Source: Xanthoparmelia taractica
Lineage: Eukaryota > Ascomycota > Lecanoromycetes > Lecanorales > Parmeliaceae
Assembly: GCA_033085395.1 (NCBI GenBank)
Contig: JANQBS010000276.1
Coordinates: 1-49,081 of the forward strand
Length of the DNA stretch: 49,081 bases
Direction: 5' to 3'
Under the pieces are notes generated by a model. That model did no database searches. It was not told the DNA's origin and saw nothing but the letters and a program-made list of their open reading frames with translations. Position numbers and translations under genes: made by a program. Below, piece by piece: positions 31,740 through 43,500 of this stretch; the stretch's first letter is position 1; each line of letters begins with the position of its first letter.

Positions 31740-32955
31740 GATGAGGGAGACCGGTCTTGGGATTTGTGCTCAAGCTGTGCAGGTGATGGATGGGCGGGTT
31801 GATGCTGTTGGTTATGAGATTGCTTTGCTTGCGGGTTAGCGGGTGCGAAGAAAGGGGTAGGATGAGGCGATCTATTACTCTAGCCTGAAGAACGAGCGTC
31901 CACTGCGTGTTGATAAAGAGGATTGATACGCAAGAGAATGTTCTGCAAGGGTCTTGCAGTCGGTAATGCTTCTTCAAGTGCATGGATTTAGGCATCAATC
32001 GAGCTTCAAGGGTATGAAGTACTCTCTTTGCCATAACACGTCTCCTGACTAGTAGAACGTTCCGGAACACGGAATCTACGGAAAAATATAGAAACGTACC
32101 TCAAAAGACATCAAGAGCTTTGGAAGAGCACTCAAACTGGAAGGACGAAGCCCGCATTGTCTTGTTTTGTTATATTCTGTCTTGTGCACCATGCCGGAGC
32201 CATGATGACTTCGTCTCCAAACCCGGCAGTTTGCCATGTGTCAAAACAAAGCTGTCGGTCTGTGGACTTGCAGCTTCGCCGAGCCAGTCTCGGCAGTATG
32301 TTGAAGTCGCAGCCCAGGCCAATCAATGATAGACCAGTAAACATCAGGAACTCTTCAGTACTCAGAACATCACTCATGGTGACCCTGAATAGTCATACAC
32401 CTCAACATGTCTATTGATAGCAGAGGATACAAGAGCGCTATATCTCGCTTGTAAAGATCTTCAGAGCACTCGGAGCGGTCCGATTAGGCGAGTGAACTTA
32501 ATCTTACGATGATAATTGAGTTACGTACTCGGTATTAATTTAGCGCGCTGGGTATGGTTAAGCGAAGCTATTCGCGCAGCTTCTTCAGGTCGGATAATGC
32601 AGATTAGAGAATTTCGACGTTAAATTTTGGCGACAAAGTCAGAAGGAGATACCTCGGCTTATAGGCCAAGAAATTGATTGGCGGGTGCATGTGAGATCAT
32701 GCATAAACAGGTTCAGAGATGCGGCCTTGGTCCAGATGATGACTGCATAATCTCGAGTTGCCGTCGTGCGCATAAGAATGGCACGGATTGCGGTAGATGT
32801 TTTGAGACTCTGTATAAGATGAACGCTTTGACTATTCCTCGTTGGATTCATCAGTTTGAGCAGCTTATTCAGGGTTCTATTTCACCACAAATACTGCACA
32901 GTAGAAGCCAGCAGACTTCGATATTCAACGTCTTCAGTCCGAGCAGTCTGCGACA
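31740..32955. other. Intergenic DNA, no gene seen
   Basis: Holds the promoter of the RNase H-like gene and the leader of the protease gene. Short frames only. Confidence 0.5.
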
Positions 32956-34537
32956 ATGGCTCCGTTCATTCTCATACTTTTAGCGTTGGTGATGGGCCTT
33001 TCCCACAACTGTGCTGCCACCGAATGGATGGTATACCCCGTATCGCCCACCGACATCACAGAGTTTTCTCGCACAACACGTTCGCTGATACTCATCCTGG
33101 GTAAGAGGAACGTGCAGGCATATGGAAGCACCATCAGGAAGACCACCGAGTTCTGGCTCGCCCAAGCGAATAACGCCCAGAAAGCGCAGATCTCGCAGCT
33201 TCCATTCGTCAGAACATCCCATACAGATTTGCATGCTTTGGATGTACTCACGACACATGCAGGTGAAAGCCGTCTACGAAAATTCAATCGTTGTCGAAGA
33301 CTGCGGACGAACCTATGGAAAAGCTACCAGATTATTGAATGCCACCGAATCAGACGTAGCGCCGTCGAATGCTCCCTTGAGATGGCAAACAGACGCATCG
33401 CCTGATCTTAACATCATGTCGTGGCCTCCGAGAAGACTGTTGCCGAAGAAATATAGAGGCTACGTCTATGACGTTGGAGCCGGTGTTGGCACATACATAT
33501 ATGTGATTGACAATGGAATTAATATACAGAACCCTGTTTGTCATAAGGCCCAACTCTGGGCTGTCCAGCTTCTAATTCCATTCCAGGATTTCGCGAAGAT
33601 GCCCTGGCCCCCAAGGCCAGCGGAGTGGCATTACGCTCCCGGGGTCCGCCAAACCCAGACAGATGACTCCTTTAACGGACATGGGACATGTGTTGCGTCC
33701 AAAGCTGCAGGGTGGCGAAGTGGCGTGTCGAAGAACTCCCAATTAGTCATCATGAAAGCTTCCCTGACGGTAGCTGATCAGCACTGGGCTTTTGCTGCTG
33801 CTTTGGACGATATTTTGGCGAAAGGCCGGCAGAAAAGAGCTGTTATTGTATATCCGCGAGTCTCAACGCAGGCTGCCGATGACGCTTACCGTGGGGGAAA
33901 TCTATACATGTGGTCAGCAATCCAAACACTCATAGATGAACTCAGGCGCGACGCTGGTATCCTGGTTGTAGTACCCGCGGGTAATTTTGCTACGCGGTCC
34001 CAGAGAATAGACACCTTCCCTGGTATATGGGCCGACTCCGAGCCTGTATCTCAAGGTCCCGGTCTGACAGCAGGAGATGTCAAGCCATTGGTAGCCGTCG
34101 GTGCAGTCACACTGACGGGCGCTCAGGCTCCATCCTCGCAGGGCATGAAGGAATCTCAGTTGCTTTGGGCTCCCGGAGAAAAGGTCACGTGTGCCGGAGG
34201 GCATGTGTCACCGGAACAAGTCTACGCCGACGGGACTTCGTTCGCTGCATCGATGGTATTATTTCCCTTGCTCCAAGCACGAAGATGTCTTTTGGTTGAC
34301 AACGCAAAGGTTGCTGGACTCGCTGCGTACACCATGAGTCAAGGGGACTGGATCGACCCCTTGGGGCTGGAGTTGAAGCTTCGAACCCGAAGGATATACT
34401 CAATTGATCGGAAGAATAATCCGGAGGTTGTCTGGAACGGTCTCAACGGTGCGGCGAAGGCTCTTCAAAATGTGTCGACATCCCAATCATTGTCCGGACG
34501 CTTGCAGCCACTGTTGAACCTTACTGCCAGCGCATAA
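32956..34537 (+). CDS. Secreted subtilisin-like serine protease (S8)
   Basis: Best model: exons 32956-33207, 33263-33535, 33587-34255 and 34310-34537, giving 473 aa. The first intron (55 nt) is required by a frame change; the next two (51 and 54 nt) are stop-free multiples of three. Removing them gives the expected subtilase contexts QNPDF after the Asp box and GTSFAASMVAGLAAY around the Ser. The signal peptide is MAPFILILLALVMGLSHNCAA. An N-terminal segment (about 24-130) may be a propeptide. Catalytic residues by numbering of this model: Asp167 (VIDNGI), His207 (GHGTCVAS), Ser393 (DGTSFAAS), with PAGN as the oxyanion Asn. Pro after GTS-AA is replaced by Ser. It is presumably extracellular. 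With the two in-frame introns retained the product would be 508 aa. Confidence 0.88.
33536..33586 (+). other. Probable in-frame intron in the protease gene
   Basis: 51 nt, GTTTGT donor, CTAAT branch, TTCCAG acceptor, phase 0, no stop. Its removal brings NGINIQNP next to DFAKMP, matching the spacing after the catalytic Asp in subtilases. Confidence 0.65.
34256..34309 (+). other. Probable in-frame intron in the protease gene
   Basis: 54 nt, GTATTA donor, TTGAC branch-like site, AAAG acceptor, phase 0, no stop. Without removal, 18 foreign residues would split the GTS-AA...VAGL helix that carries the catalytic Ser. The AAG acceptor is weaker than usual. Confidence 0.65.
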
Positions 34538-35785
34538 CCGTGTTGCTTGGTAATGTTACCTTATAAAACAATGATTCGGTTCAAGATAATCAATTCATGT
34601 ACCTGTGGCAACGTCGTCCAAGCTTGAATACAGGTATAGAAGCTACTGTCGTATTCATTTTGCAAAGCCTTATGCAGTTTTCGGAAAGCCATTTAATGAG
34701 CTTCACATACCAGATCCTCTTCTCGGTGAGCTCGGGCTCGTAGGCTGCTGATTGCAGAAGGTTTGCCGAGGGTTCTTGGCCTGGGGATTTTGAAGGGTTA
34801 AGAAAGAGAGTTTATATATATTCACAAATAGCAATTCTTCGACCTGGAGGCCCGGGTGGCACAAGTCAGTTTCGCCCAATATTCTCCGACATGATTCGCC
34901 GCTAACATATAATAGTTGGCTAGCGCGTAAGACTTTTAAAAATAAATCTTAAGGTTGAGGGTTCGAGCCCCTCCTCGGGCGAATTACATTTTTGCAATTG
35001 CGATTGCTTCAGGCATAGACGAACGAGTACGGAGAGAGTGTGAGACTTTTCCTCTGCCTGGCGCATTCGGAGCAGATCAATCATCACTCTTGTTTTTTGC
35101 GTCTACTAGCATATGATAACTGCAGGAACCCTATAGTTTTGCAGGAATTGAGAATGCCCAACTTACGCCCGTAACACCTTTCCATAGGCTCGCATGGGCG
35201 ACCAAATTCCGTGGGACCGAGGTGAACCAATCTCGAGATCTCTAGCCCATCTACTTCGCTGTATCCTCCAAGCCGTCCCGACCCAACGCACAGACTGAAC
35301 CACACAAGGCCATTCTTGGATCCCAAGTCATCCGATAGTAGCAGCATACACGTCCACGGGGACATTGGTCCAGCGCTGTATTGGCTGGCAACCCCAGAAA
35401 TGTCTGATAGAAAGGCACCAAACATTCTCTCCTTTTCATCGACCTGCATCAATAAACATTGTTGACTACAGTACCAGACGCAACGACATTCCTGAGTGTC
35501 CGTTCTGGACAGGAGTCAGGAACAATAGATATTAACTTTTAGCTGTGCATATTCGCTTAATGTTGGCTTGCAGACTCCAAGTCTCTTGCAGATCTCCTAG
35601 CGCTATCAACCCCGATGTCCGCCAAACCTAGACCACCGCCAAGACCAGTTCCCCCTCCCTTCGGCGCACAACGGACACCCTACCCAACAGTTATACACGA
35701 TCCCCTTTTCTTCCTCTTCATGGCCTACTGATGAACTATAACAACAACATCTGAATCTCTTGGCTTAAAGCGCTTCCTCAGTTCT
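34538..35785. other. Intergenic DNA with a tRNA-Lys-like sequence
   Basis: Apart from the tRNA-like element at 34872-34982, no gene is supported. A 122-aa minus frame at 35084-35452 has no recognisable motif or signal. Confidence 0.45.
34872..34982 (+). tRNA. tRNA-Lys(UUU)-like sequence, possibly degenerate
   Basis: The 3' half is convincing. A five-pair anticodon stem TAAGA/TCTTA encloses CTTTTAA with anticodon TTT and about seven extra bases that could be a tRNA intron. Then come AGG, a T-arm GAGGGTTCGAGCCCCTC, and a CGGGCGA acceptor strand. The 5' half is odd. TCGCCC at 34872 pairs with GGGCGA, but about 30 extra bases separate it from a D-arm-like TAGTTGGCTAGCGCG. A nearer TCGCC at 34896 pairs over only five bases. 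It is either a pseudogene, a tRNA with an unusual insertion, or a tRNA-derived repeat. Confidence 0.5.
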
Positions 35786-38373
35786 ATGGCAACGATCTCA
35801 ATCCCTTCTCCGTCAGCGTTTCTCCGATCTCCCATCACGAAACCTGCGTCCACGTCGAGGCCTAAGGTTACCGTCAAGGCTTCCACCAAAAAGAAGTCAA
35901 CAGTAGCTAAGCACAATCGCAAGTCTGCGGCGCATCCACATTCTCCGTCGAAGCCGAAGCAAACAAAGAGTCGCGATGGTACGTGTTCCAGGCGGTGCCT
36001 CACCTTGATCTTCGTCGCGCAAGCTCGATAAATGCTCACAGGCGCCGTAGGATGCAGGACCTGCAAGGAGAAGAGGTTAAAGTGTGACGAAACCAAGCCT
36101 ATCTGCCTACAATGTGATAAGAAGGGTGTCCAGTGCGAGGGGTATGAAAAGGTTCTCAAATGGCGCCCTCAAGAGGATACGTTCAGGACCAAGCCTACAT
36201 CCCCAAGGCCCAGAAAGAGTAGTTGCTACAAACCCTTGCGCAATTCCATCCTTGCTGACAGCTACAGAATCGGACAGCTTGACTACATCTCTCCCTCTTC
36301 TTCCTCCCGTCTCCTCCCTCCCGCCTGATTCCTCCGGGTCACCGGCTAGCAATGACTTTCCACCCGTCTTTCCCGGCTACCCCACACCGCCACAGTCTGC
36401 AGTCTCTCGCGCGTCTCAGCTCGTGCACGTACCACACCCCGAGCCTCCTCCTGTCCTTCCCTTTCCAACTACACCCCATACTCGCGAGGAGTATTGCATG
36501 TTGCAAGACCGTCTGAAGACGGAGAACAGCTTTCCCGGCTCCACACCTAGCCTCATCAACGATGCTTTCGATGATGGAGTACCACCTCAATCAGCAACGA
36601 CAGCACCGTCAATTATTTGGTCCGACAACTCCCCCAGAGTGGAGAATTTCTTCCTACCTGGCCCAGATCTCAACCCTAGGCCTTTAGAATACATGGACTT
36701 TGAACCTACCCAGACATGCCAATCTGGATTTGCTGATGTCTCCAACCTGCAGACCTATCCATCCTCAAGTTCAGAGGACGATGTCGAGGAAATTTTGCGG
36801 GAGTCAGAGACCCAAAGTGCTTGGGCCATGGCATTCCCATCGCCAGTGTTCTCAGATTCCTCATCCTCGTCTGACGGTTCTCGGTTCAACATACTTTCCG
36901 CAGCTATCTATGGACAGCCGAGACTACACCCCGACAGCGAAGAAATGCTCACTCTGCGCTACGACACTCAAACGTGTGGCATACTTTCAATCAAGGATGG
37001 ACCGACCGAGAACCCATGGAGGATGAAGCTCTGGCCGATGGCGAAAGAGTCACCGGCACTACGGTACGCTATAAATGCCATGACAGCGTTCCATGCGTCC
37101 AAAGAGAGGCCGTCTTTGCGGATCAAGGGCATGCAACATTTTGGCCAGAGTCTCAAGCTCTTGTCGGCTGGAATCCAAGATGCACGGATAGATATTTCAC
37201 TCGCTACAACACTGGTCTTGGCGTTCGCAGAGTCTTGGGATCAGCTGATATCTACGGGGATAACGCATCTTCGAGGAGCCAAACGATTGGTCAGTGAGGC
37301 TTTGACCAACTACAGACAGGGCTCTTTGCACCCTGAAGTCGAGGCGCGGCTTAGTTTTCTATGTAGAACGTGGGTGTACATGGACGTCATCGCTCGTCTG
37401 ACTTCTCTCGACGGTGATGAATCCGAAGATTTTGATACGGTGCTCAGCCCATTATGTGGACCGTTAGCTCCCAATCAAGGCATTGACCCTTTAATGGGCT
37501 GTGCCAGTACACTTTTTCCACTTATCGGTCGTGTTGCGAACCTCGTCCGAAAGGTGCGTACATCGAGGGAAAACTCTCTGGCAATCGTCTCTCAGGCCAG
37601 TGAGCTAAGGGATTCCATCGAGAAGTGGCGCATCCCCAAAGTGTTACAAGCCCCAGAAGACCAGTCGACGGAGATCAATCACAGCGAAAAAACGGCAGAA
37701 GCATACCGTTGGGCAACCCTGCTGTACCTTCATCAGGCAGTCCCGGAGATTTATTCTGAGTCAGTGAATGAAATTGCTACGATGGCGAAAAGGGTTTTGA
37801 ACAACCTCGCTACCGTCCCGCCCACTTCACGGGCTGTCATAATTCATATCTTTCCTTTGTTAGCCGCGAGCTGCGAGGTCGTCGGTGTAGAAGACCGCAA
37901 GTGGGTGGCAGATCGGTGGGAGGCGATGATGGCACGTATGAATATTCAGAATCTCGATAAATGTTGGATTGTTGTGAAGGAGGTCTGGGAGCGTCGCGAC
38001 AACCGTGAACAAGAGCGGCGCCGACAACGACACCGAGCTGCTGCTGACCACCTACTCACGGGTCATATGCCTACCGAGTGTGTGAAGAACAAAACGAGCC
38101 CTGGGGACGATGGCGTCCATGATGGCAGCTTGACCGATGAGGGTACAGGTAGACCAACGCAGAGTACGAGGCCCTCCCAGTCGACCGAGTCGAGAGTTGG
38201 CACGCTCCGCAGAGGGTCTGCAGGTGCAGCACGAGGAGGTCTCGATTACGAATTGACTGTCCGTGGAGGCTTGCATTGGGCTGGTGTGATGAAGGACTGG
38301 AAATGGGAAGGTAAGTTATATAGCCTTGCTGTTACGAAGAAGAAGCTGACAAATGCCAGTTCTTCTAGGATAA
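35786..38373 (+). CDS. Zn2Cys6 transcription factor with fungal-specific domain
   Basis: Four exons: 35786-35978, 36042-36218, 36268-38310 and 38360-38373, giving 808 aa. Introns are 63, 49 and 49 nt (GTACGT, GTAGTT and GTAAGT donors). The last coding exon is only 14 nt and ends the protein in WKWEVLLG; without it the frame would run through repeats to 38525. The Zn2Cys6 cluster spans exon 2 as CRTCKEKRLKC...CLQC...C with C-X2-C-X6-C-X6-C-X2-C-X6-C spacing, preceded by a Lys/Ser-rich basic leader. A Ser/Pro-rich linker follows, then a helical regulatory region (AINAMTAFHASKE, LRGAKRLVSEAL, FAESWDQL) typical of the fungal-specific factor domain 2 type. It acts in the nucleus as a DNA-binding regulator; targets are unknown, and neighbours do not suggest a cluster. 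Confidence 0.92.
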
Positions 38374-39444
38374 GGAGCTGCAATGTTGTCCCTCTCTTCT
38401 CTTTCCTGCTATTATATTGTGATATTATTGCCATGTTGGGGCCATGTTGGGGTCATGTTGGGGTCATGTTGGGGCCATGTTTGGGCAATGTTGGAGCCTT
38501 GCCTTATGATTTACTGAGTTCATAATGCTCTGCTGTGATGTATTTCAGCGTGAGAACGATTTTGGTTGCTTTGGATTTCTACTGGCTTCTGGGGTTTAAT
38601 CATTCTTTATAGCAAGGCGCTCTGGCGAACGGTTGGGCAATCCCACGCCCTTTAGGGGTTGAGCCGAAGAGCGTGGGATACTTTCTGGAGTTATAGACCA
38701 TTTTCAGCTATCATCTATGTCCGTCTACCTGATATCAGCTACGGATCAAGCCTCAATAAGGCAGTATGGTCGCTTGTGAAGTATTCATGTACTCCGACCG
38801 AGAAACTACGGCCGATTAATCCTAGTCAGAACCGAGCGGACAGGATATTCTTGAGCCTGCTGGGAAATTCTTCCCCAACAGTGAGAGAGGCTTGCATCAA
38901 TAACCCCGCAAGTAGTAATTATCTCCGTGTCTCCGAGGCTTGGCTTGGCTTATCGATAAGTCTCAACCTAGCCGGAAGAGGAAATAATATCCCCCATCCA
39001 ATTTCTTTTACTTCCTCTGCCAGCTACTTATGAGCTTGACGTAGCTCTCCAACTGTATCGACGGATTGAATCGCTATCTTCGAGTCATCGTTTTAGCAAC
39101 CCCAAAAGCTTCCTGAGCCTTGATCATGGATTGGCCGCCGAGGAAGCTCGAGACCTTGTTTCCTGGTGGGGTCGTTGCACTGCTCCTCATGCAGTCAATC
39201 ATTCCTCTGCGGCGTTGAAGCTCCTTCTTAAGGGTGCTCCAAGTACCTCATTAAGTGTCCTTCCTGGCAATCTTATCACAGTACCACGTCGAGTAGCTTA
39301 TCGTTGGCCATCAATTGATGCTGTCGAAAACCATTTCAAGCACAGATAAGTACGCAGCTAATCTTGCCCATCATCCCACTTCCGTTCATATCCAGCGTCA
39401 ACATATCAGTCCTCAGTTCTCCGCTTGCGCAATAGCTAACACTA
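38374..39444. other. Intergenic DNA with 11-bp tandem repeat
   Basis: Starts with the 3' region of the transcription factor and its 11-bp repeat. Two plus-strand frames (38.7-39.3 kb) have no motif. Confidence 0.5.
38431..38496. repeat. 11-bp tandem repeat, six units
   Basis: Units of CCATGTTGGGG with variants TCATGTTGGGG, CCATGTTTGGG and CAATGTTGGAG, located in the 3' UTR of the transcription factor. Confidence 0.9.
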
Positions 39445-40020
39445 ATGGGTTCCCTCCTCAGCACCGTCAAGAAAACGACCTCTCCTCCTACAATCGACCA
39501 GACCACCTCTTCCACGATGGATTCCTCCACACCCGAGACCTTTAAACACTACGCCAATGCACAAACCGAGTTCACAAAGACACTCCCGCTCATCGGCAAC
39601 GAGAACGCATTCTTGGGCGATATCTTTTCTTCGTACGTCCCCTTTCCAACTCCTTACTCGAAACCACTCCCCTTCCTTCATCTCCGAGCCCCACCTCTCT
39701 CCAACTCCACTACCACATCGTGAAAAAAACCATCCACTAACCCCCACCTTCTTCCCTCCCACAGTGACCGCAAAGACAACCCCATCTCCTCCGGCTTCTA
39801 CCGCCTCGAACCGGGCACCCCGCTCGTCTACACCTACACCTACGACGAGATGAAAATCATCGTTGACGGTGACTTTGAGATCTCGGACAAGAGCGGGCAG
39901 AGCGTCAAGGCGACGAAGGGCGATGTGCTTTTCTTTCCGAAGGGGAGCGTGATTACGTTTAAGACGGAGAAGGGCGGGCTGGGGTTTTTTGTGGGACAGA
40001 GGGGGAGGGATAGTGCTTGA
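39445..40020 (+). CDS. EutQ-like cupin protein
   Basis: Two exons, 39445-39632 and 39765-40020, join across a 132-nt intron (GTACGT donor, CACTAAC branch, CCACAG acceptor), giving 147 aa. The second exon has no ATG of its own. Family signatures are NAFLGDIFSSD across the junction, SGFYRLEPGTPLVYTYTYD, MKIIVDGDFEISD, KATKGDVLFFPKGSVITF and GLGFFVGQR. This is the beta-barrel pattern of small fungal cupins related to EutQ of ethanolamine utilisation. The fungal members are single-domain, and their substrate is unsettled. An alternative start at 39517 (MDSSTPETF) would give 123 aa and fits homologue length equally well. No signal peptide, so it is cytosolic. The 3' flank enters a polypurine tract and RIP block. 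Confidence 0.88.
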
Positions 40021-40354
40021 GTTGGGGACAGGTTTTCTGGGGGAAGGGGAGAGAGGGAGAAGGGGATGTGTGGTAGGGAGGGGAATGAGATGGGGATGTG
40101 GGGGTTGGTGGCGGTTTGGATTGAGGGGAGGAAGATGCTGATGTTTTCGTAGCTGTGAGAGATCTAGACAGTAGCCTTCTATGTGGGTGTCGTGCCAGTC
40201 ACTATTCTCACATTTGATGGGAGCTTAGCATACTATCCATGTGATTTCCCTCTTTCCGTCCCAAAAGGTCAAACCAACAATGGAACGTCGATATCAGTAT
40301 GAACCTACCTTACTCCATGGTTGTGGATGGGGATCGGTTGATGGCGGGTTCTGA

Positions 40355-40520
40355 GGGGTAAAGGGAGGAAGGGGAGGGAAGGAGAGGGCGAGGGAGGGGA
40401 GAGAGGGAAGAGAAGGGAGGGAAGAGAGGGGGGAGGGGAAGGAGGGAAGGAGGGAGGAGGGGGGAATGGAAGGGGAGGGTGGGAGGGGGAGGAAGGAGGG
40501 GAGGGGAGGGGAGGGGGGTT
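40355..40520. repeat. G-rich polypurine tract
   Basis: About 165 bp of almost pure A/G on this strand with many GGGG runs. It lies between the cupin gene and the start of the AT-rich block. Triplex or G-quadruplex structures are possible. Confidence 0.9.
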
Positions 40521-40555
40521 GTGTGCTAGATGTGATGGATGGGGTTTTGGATGTG

Positions 40556-43500
40556 TATATATATATATTATATATACTCCGAACTTAGGATTTACGATTA
40601 TTATTTTAATTTAAAAAAGAAAGTAAGATTATTTTAAAGAGAGTAAAGAAAGAATAATAAAAAAGTAAAAGAAAGTAAGAGAGAATATCGAGAAAATATT
40701 ATAAAATAATATAGAGACGTAATAGATAAGAATCTAAAATAACTTTCTCGATCTCGACTTAAGTTATTTTTATTATTTTCTATTATATAGACTTTATTAT
40801 TAAGAGTAATTCTAAATAATTACGCTTTTCGCTATTATCTATTATCTAGTTTTTACTTTTTAAAAATTATTATATTTCTCTTTTACGCGAATAATTAATT
40901 AATAAAATATTTAATATATTATAATAGTTATATTAATAATTTAAGTTATAGACTTTTAGAATTAATTTTTAAAAGCGTATTTATTAAAAGAAGTAACATT
41001 ATTAGTAAAAAGATTTAATATTAATCTAAACTCTTTTTATTATTTTTTTTATTATTTTTAATATTCTCTTTTTTTTTATTCTTTCTCTCTTCGCTTATAT
41101 AAATTATATAATTATTTAATTTTTTTAATTCTTATCTTAAGATCGTTTATTTAAATTTATATTTTAAATATACTTAAATATAATAATTATCTTAAACTCT
41201 AACGCTATTAATTCTAATTAAAAAGCTTTCTTCTATAATTTTCTATTTTTCGTATTTTTAATTTTATTATATTCTATTAAAATATTATCTTAAATTATTC
41301 TTAATAATTCTCTTCTTATATTCTCTTTATTTAACTATCTCTTTATATATTCTCTCTTATTATTCTTAGATTTCGTCGCTACTATTTTATATTTTAATTA
41401 ATATTCTAACTTATCTTTTAATTTACTTTATAAATATATAATTCTATAAAAAGCTATAAGCGATTTAGATAATAATAATAAAAGTCTTAGCGTAGTAAAG
41501 TCTTTATTAAAGCTATATAATATATATTTACTTTAGCTTAACTATCTTTCTAATATTTCTCTTCTTCTCTTTTTCTTCTAGAATTATATTAAATATAATT
41601 TTAATTTAAAAAATAACTATATTATTATTAAAGTTTAAAAAATCTATTAAAGAATAATAATCGAAATACTTTATAAGATTAATATTATATATAAAGCTCT
41701 TTCTTTAATTATTAAGAATATTAAGAAATTTTAAGTAAAACTTTTATCGCGCGACTTTAAAAATAACGCTCTATTTTAATTCGAGCTATATTCTTTTCTA
41801 TCGCTAATTTTAAATTCATATTTATAATAGATCTCTAATATATATTCTTCGAAGCTAATTCTAACTTCTTTAATTTATCTAATTTTAATTTTTTAATTTT
41901 TTTACTAAATATTTTATTTTTAATTTCTCTTCTTTTTAATCTCTCTATTTATTAATTTACGCTTTTAATCTCTTTTAAATATAAGTTTTTTTATTAAATC
42001 TTTTTAACGAGTCTAGAGTAATAGTAATTTAAAAGATAACTATATTAAGTCTTTTACGATAACGCTAAAATCGTTATCGTTCGTAGTCTATTATAATTTA
42101 TCGAGTTATTTATATTTATTTATTTTATCGATTATCGCTTTTTATATCGTAGTTTTAAGAGAAAGTCTCGACTTTAATATTAACGTATCTTCTAATTTTT
42201 ATTTTTAAATAATCTCTACGCTATATAAATTTAATCTTAAATCTATTAAATATATTCTATAAATTTTTATTCTTTAACTCTCTATCTTATTGCAATTTCT
42301 TAATTTATAATTAATATATATTTAATTTAATAAGTTTTTATATTTAAGATAATAATTAAAATCTATATAACTAAAACTTATAATATATAATATATATTTT
42401 ATATATATTAGATAAATAAACTTAAAAGATTATTAAGATTAAAGTTTATTAAAAAGTAATTAATATAATAATACTTATTCTATTAAATATTAAAGCTAAT
42501 CTTATATTTCTTATTTATTTAATTTAATAGCTAATTAAGATAATTAAATCTCTTTATATTAAGCTATTAAAAACGAATCTAATAATATTATAAAGATTTT
42601 AAAGATTATTAATATTATATAAAAATAAGAAATTTAAGTTAATAGTAAAACGTTATAGCTCGATCTATATCTTAATCTTCGTTATAATTATTATATATAT
42701 ATTTATTATACATTATATTATTACTTATTATATCGATACGATCGAATTTATTAAGTACGATTATAAAGAGTAATTAATTATCGCTAAAATTTATAAAGAT
42801 AAGCTTAATAACGTAAAAGTTCTTTAGAGTAATATATTTAAAGAAGAAAATCTCTAATTTACGCGCTATATAATTATATTATTATTAATTTTAATTTTTT
42901 ATAGAAAATATTATAAAAACGTATATATTTTTATTTATTACTTTTTTTAATATAACTTAATTATAAAATATTAAATAAAAAATTCTTTCTTTTAAATTAT
43001 TAAATATATAAATTTTATAAATAATAATTAAAGTATCGCTATAACGAATATTTATTATTAAGATTATAACGTCGCTTTTTTAAAGATAAATTAATATTAT
43101 TAAGATAATAAAGATATTAATAGAGTTTATATTTAATAGAAAAGAGATAAAGAATCGAGAAATTCGACTTAGATTCGAACTTAACGATCTTTAAGAGACG
43201 TTCTACGTGATTATTAAAATCTCTTTTTTTATTTAAATTCTTCGTATTTAATAAATTTAATAAAATAATCTCTTCTATTAAATATAGAGCGATATTATAT
43301 TATTAATTTATATTATTTTTAATAGTATAAGTCGATAGTAACTTAAAGAAGATCTTAGTAATATATAATTATTCTATAAACGCGTAGTAAATACGCTCTA
43401 AGATATAAAGAATAGAATTAAATAACTTTATATCTTTCTAAAGCTACGCTTATATATCTTATATCGAAGCGATAATATTATATTCTTTTTAAATCTACTT

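Noticed and set aside
35084..35452. 122-aa minus-strand frame near the tRNA-like sequence
   Set aside because: Ordinary composition but no domain, signal peptide or splice signals. Length is within chance for this GC content.
36084..36267. Reading of the transcription-factor frame upstream of exon 3
   Set aside because: This part of the long open frame overlaps the Zn2Cys6 exon in another frame. The Zn2Cys6 frame is the coding one, and the long frame becomes coding only after the splice at 36267.
38659..39033. 124-aa plus-strand frame
   Set aside because: Opens with a non-ATG codon and has no motif.
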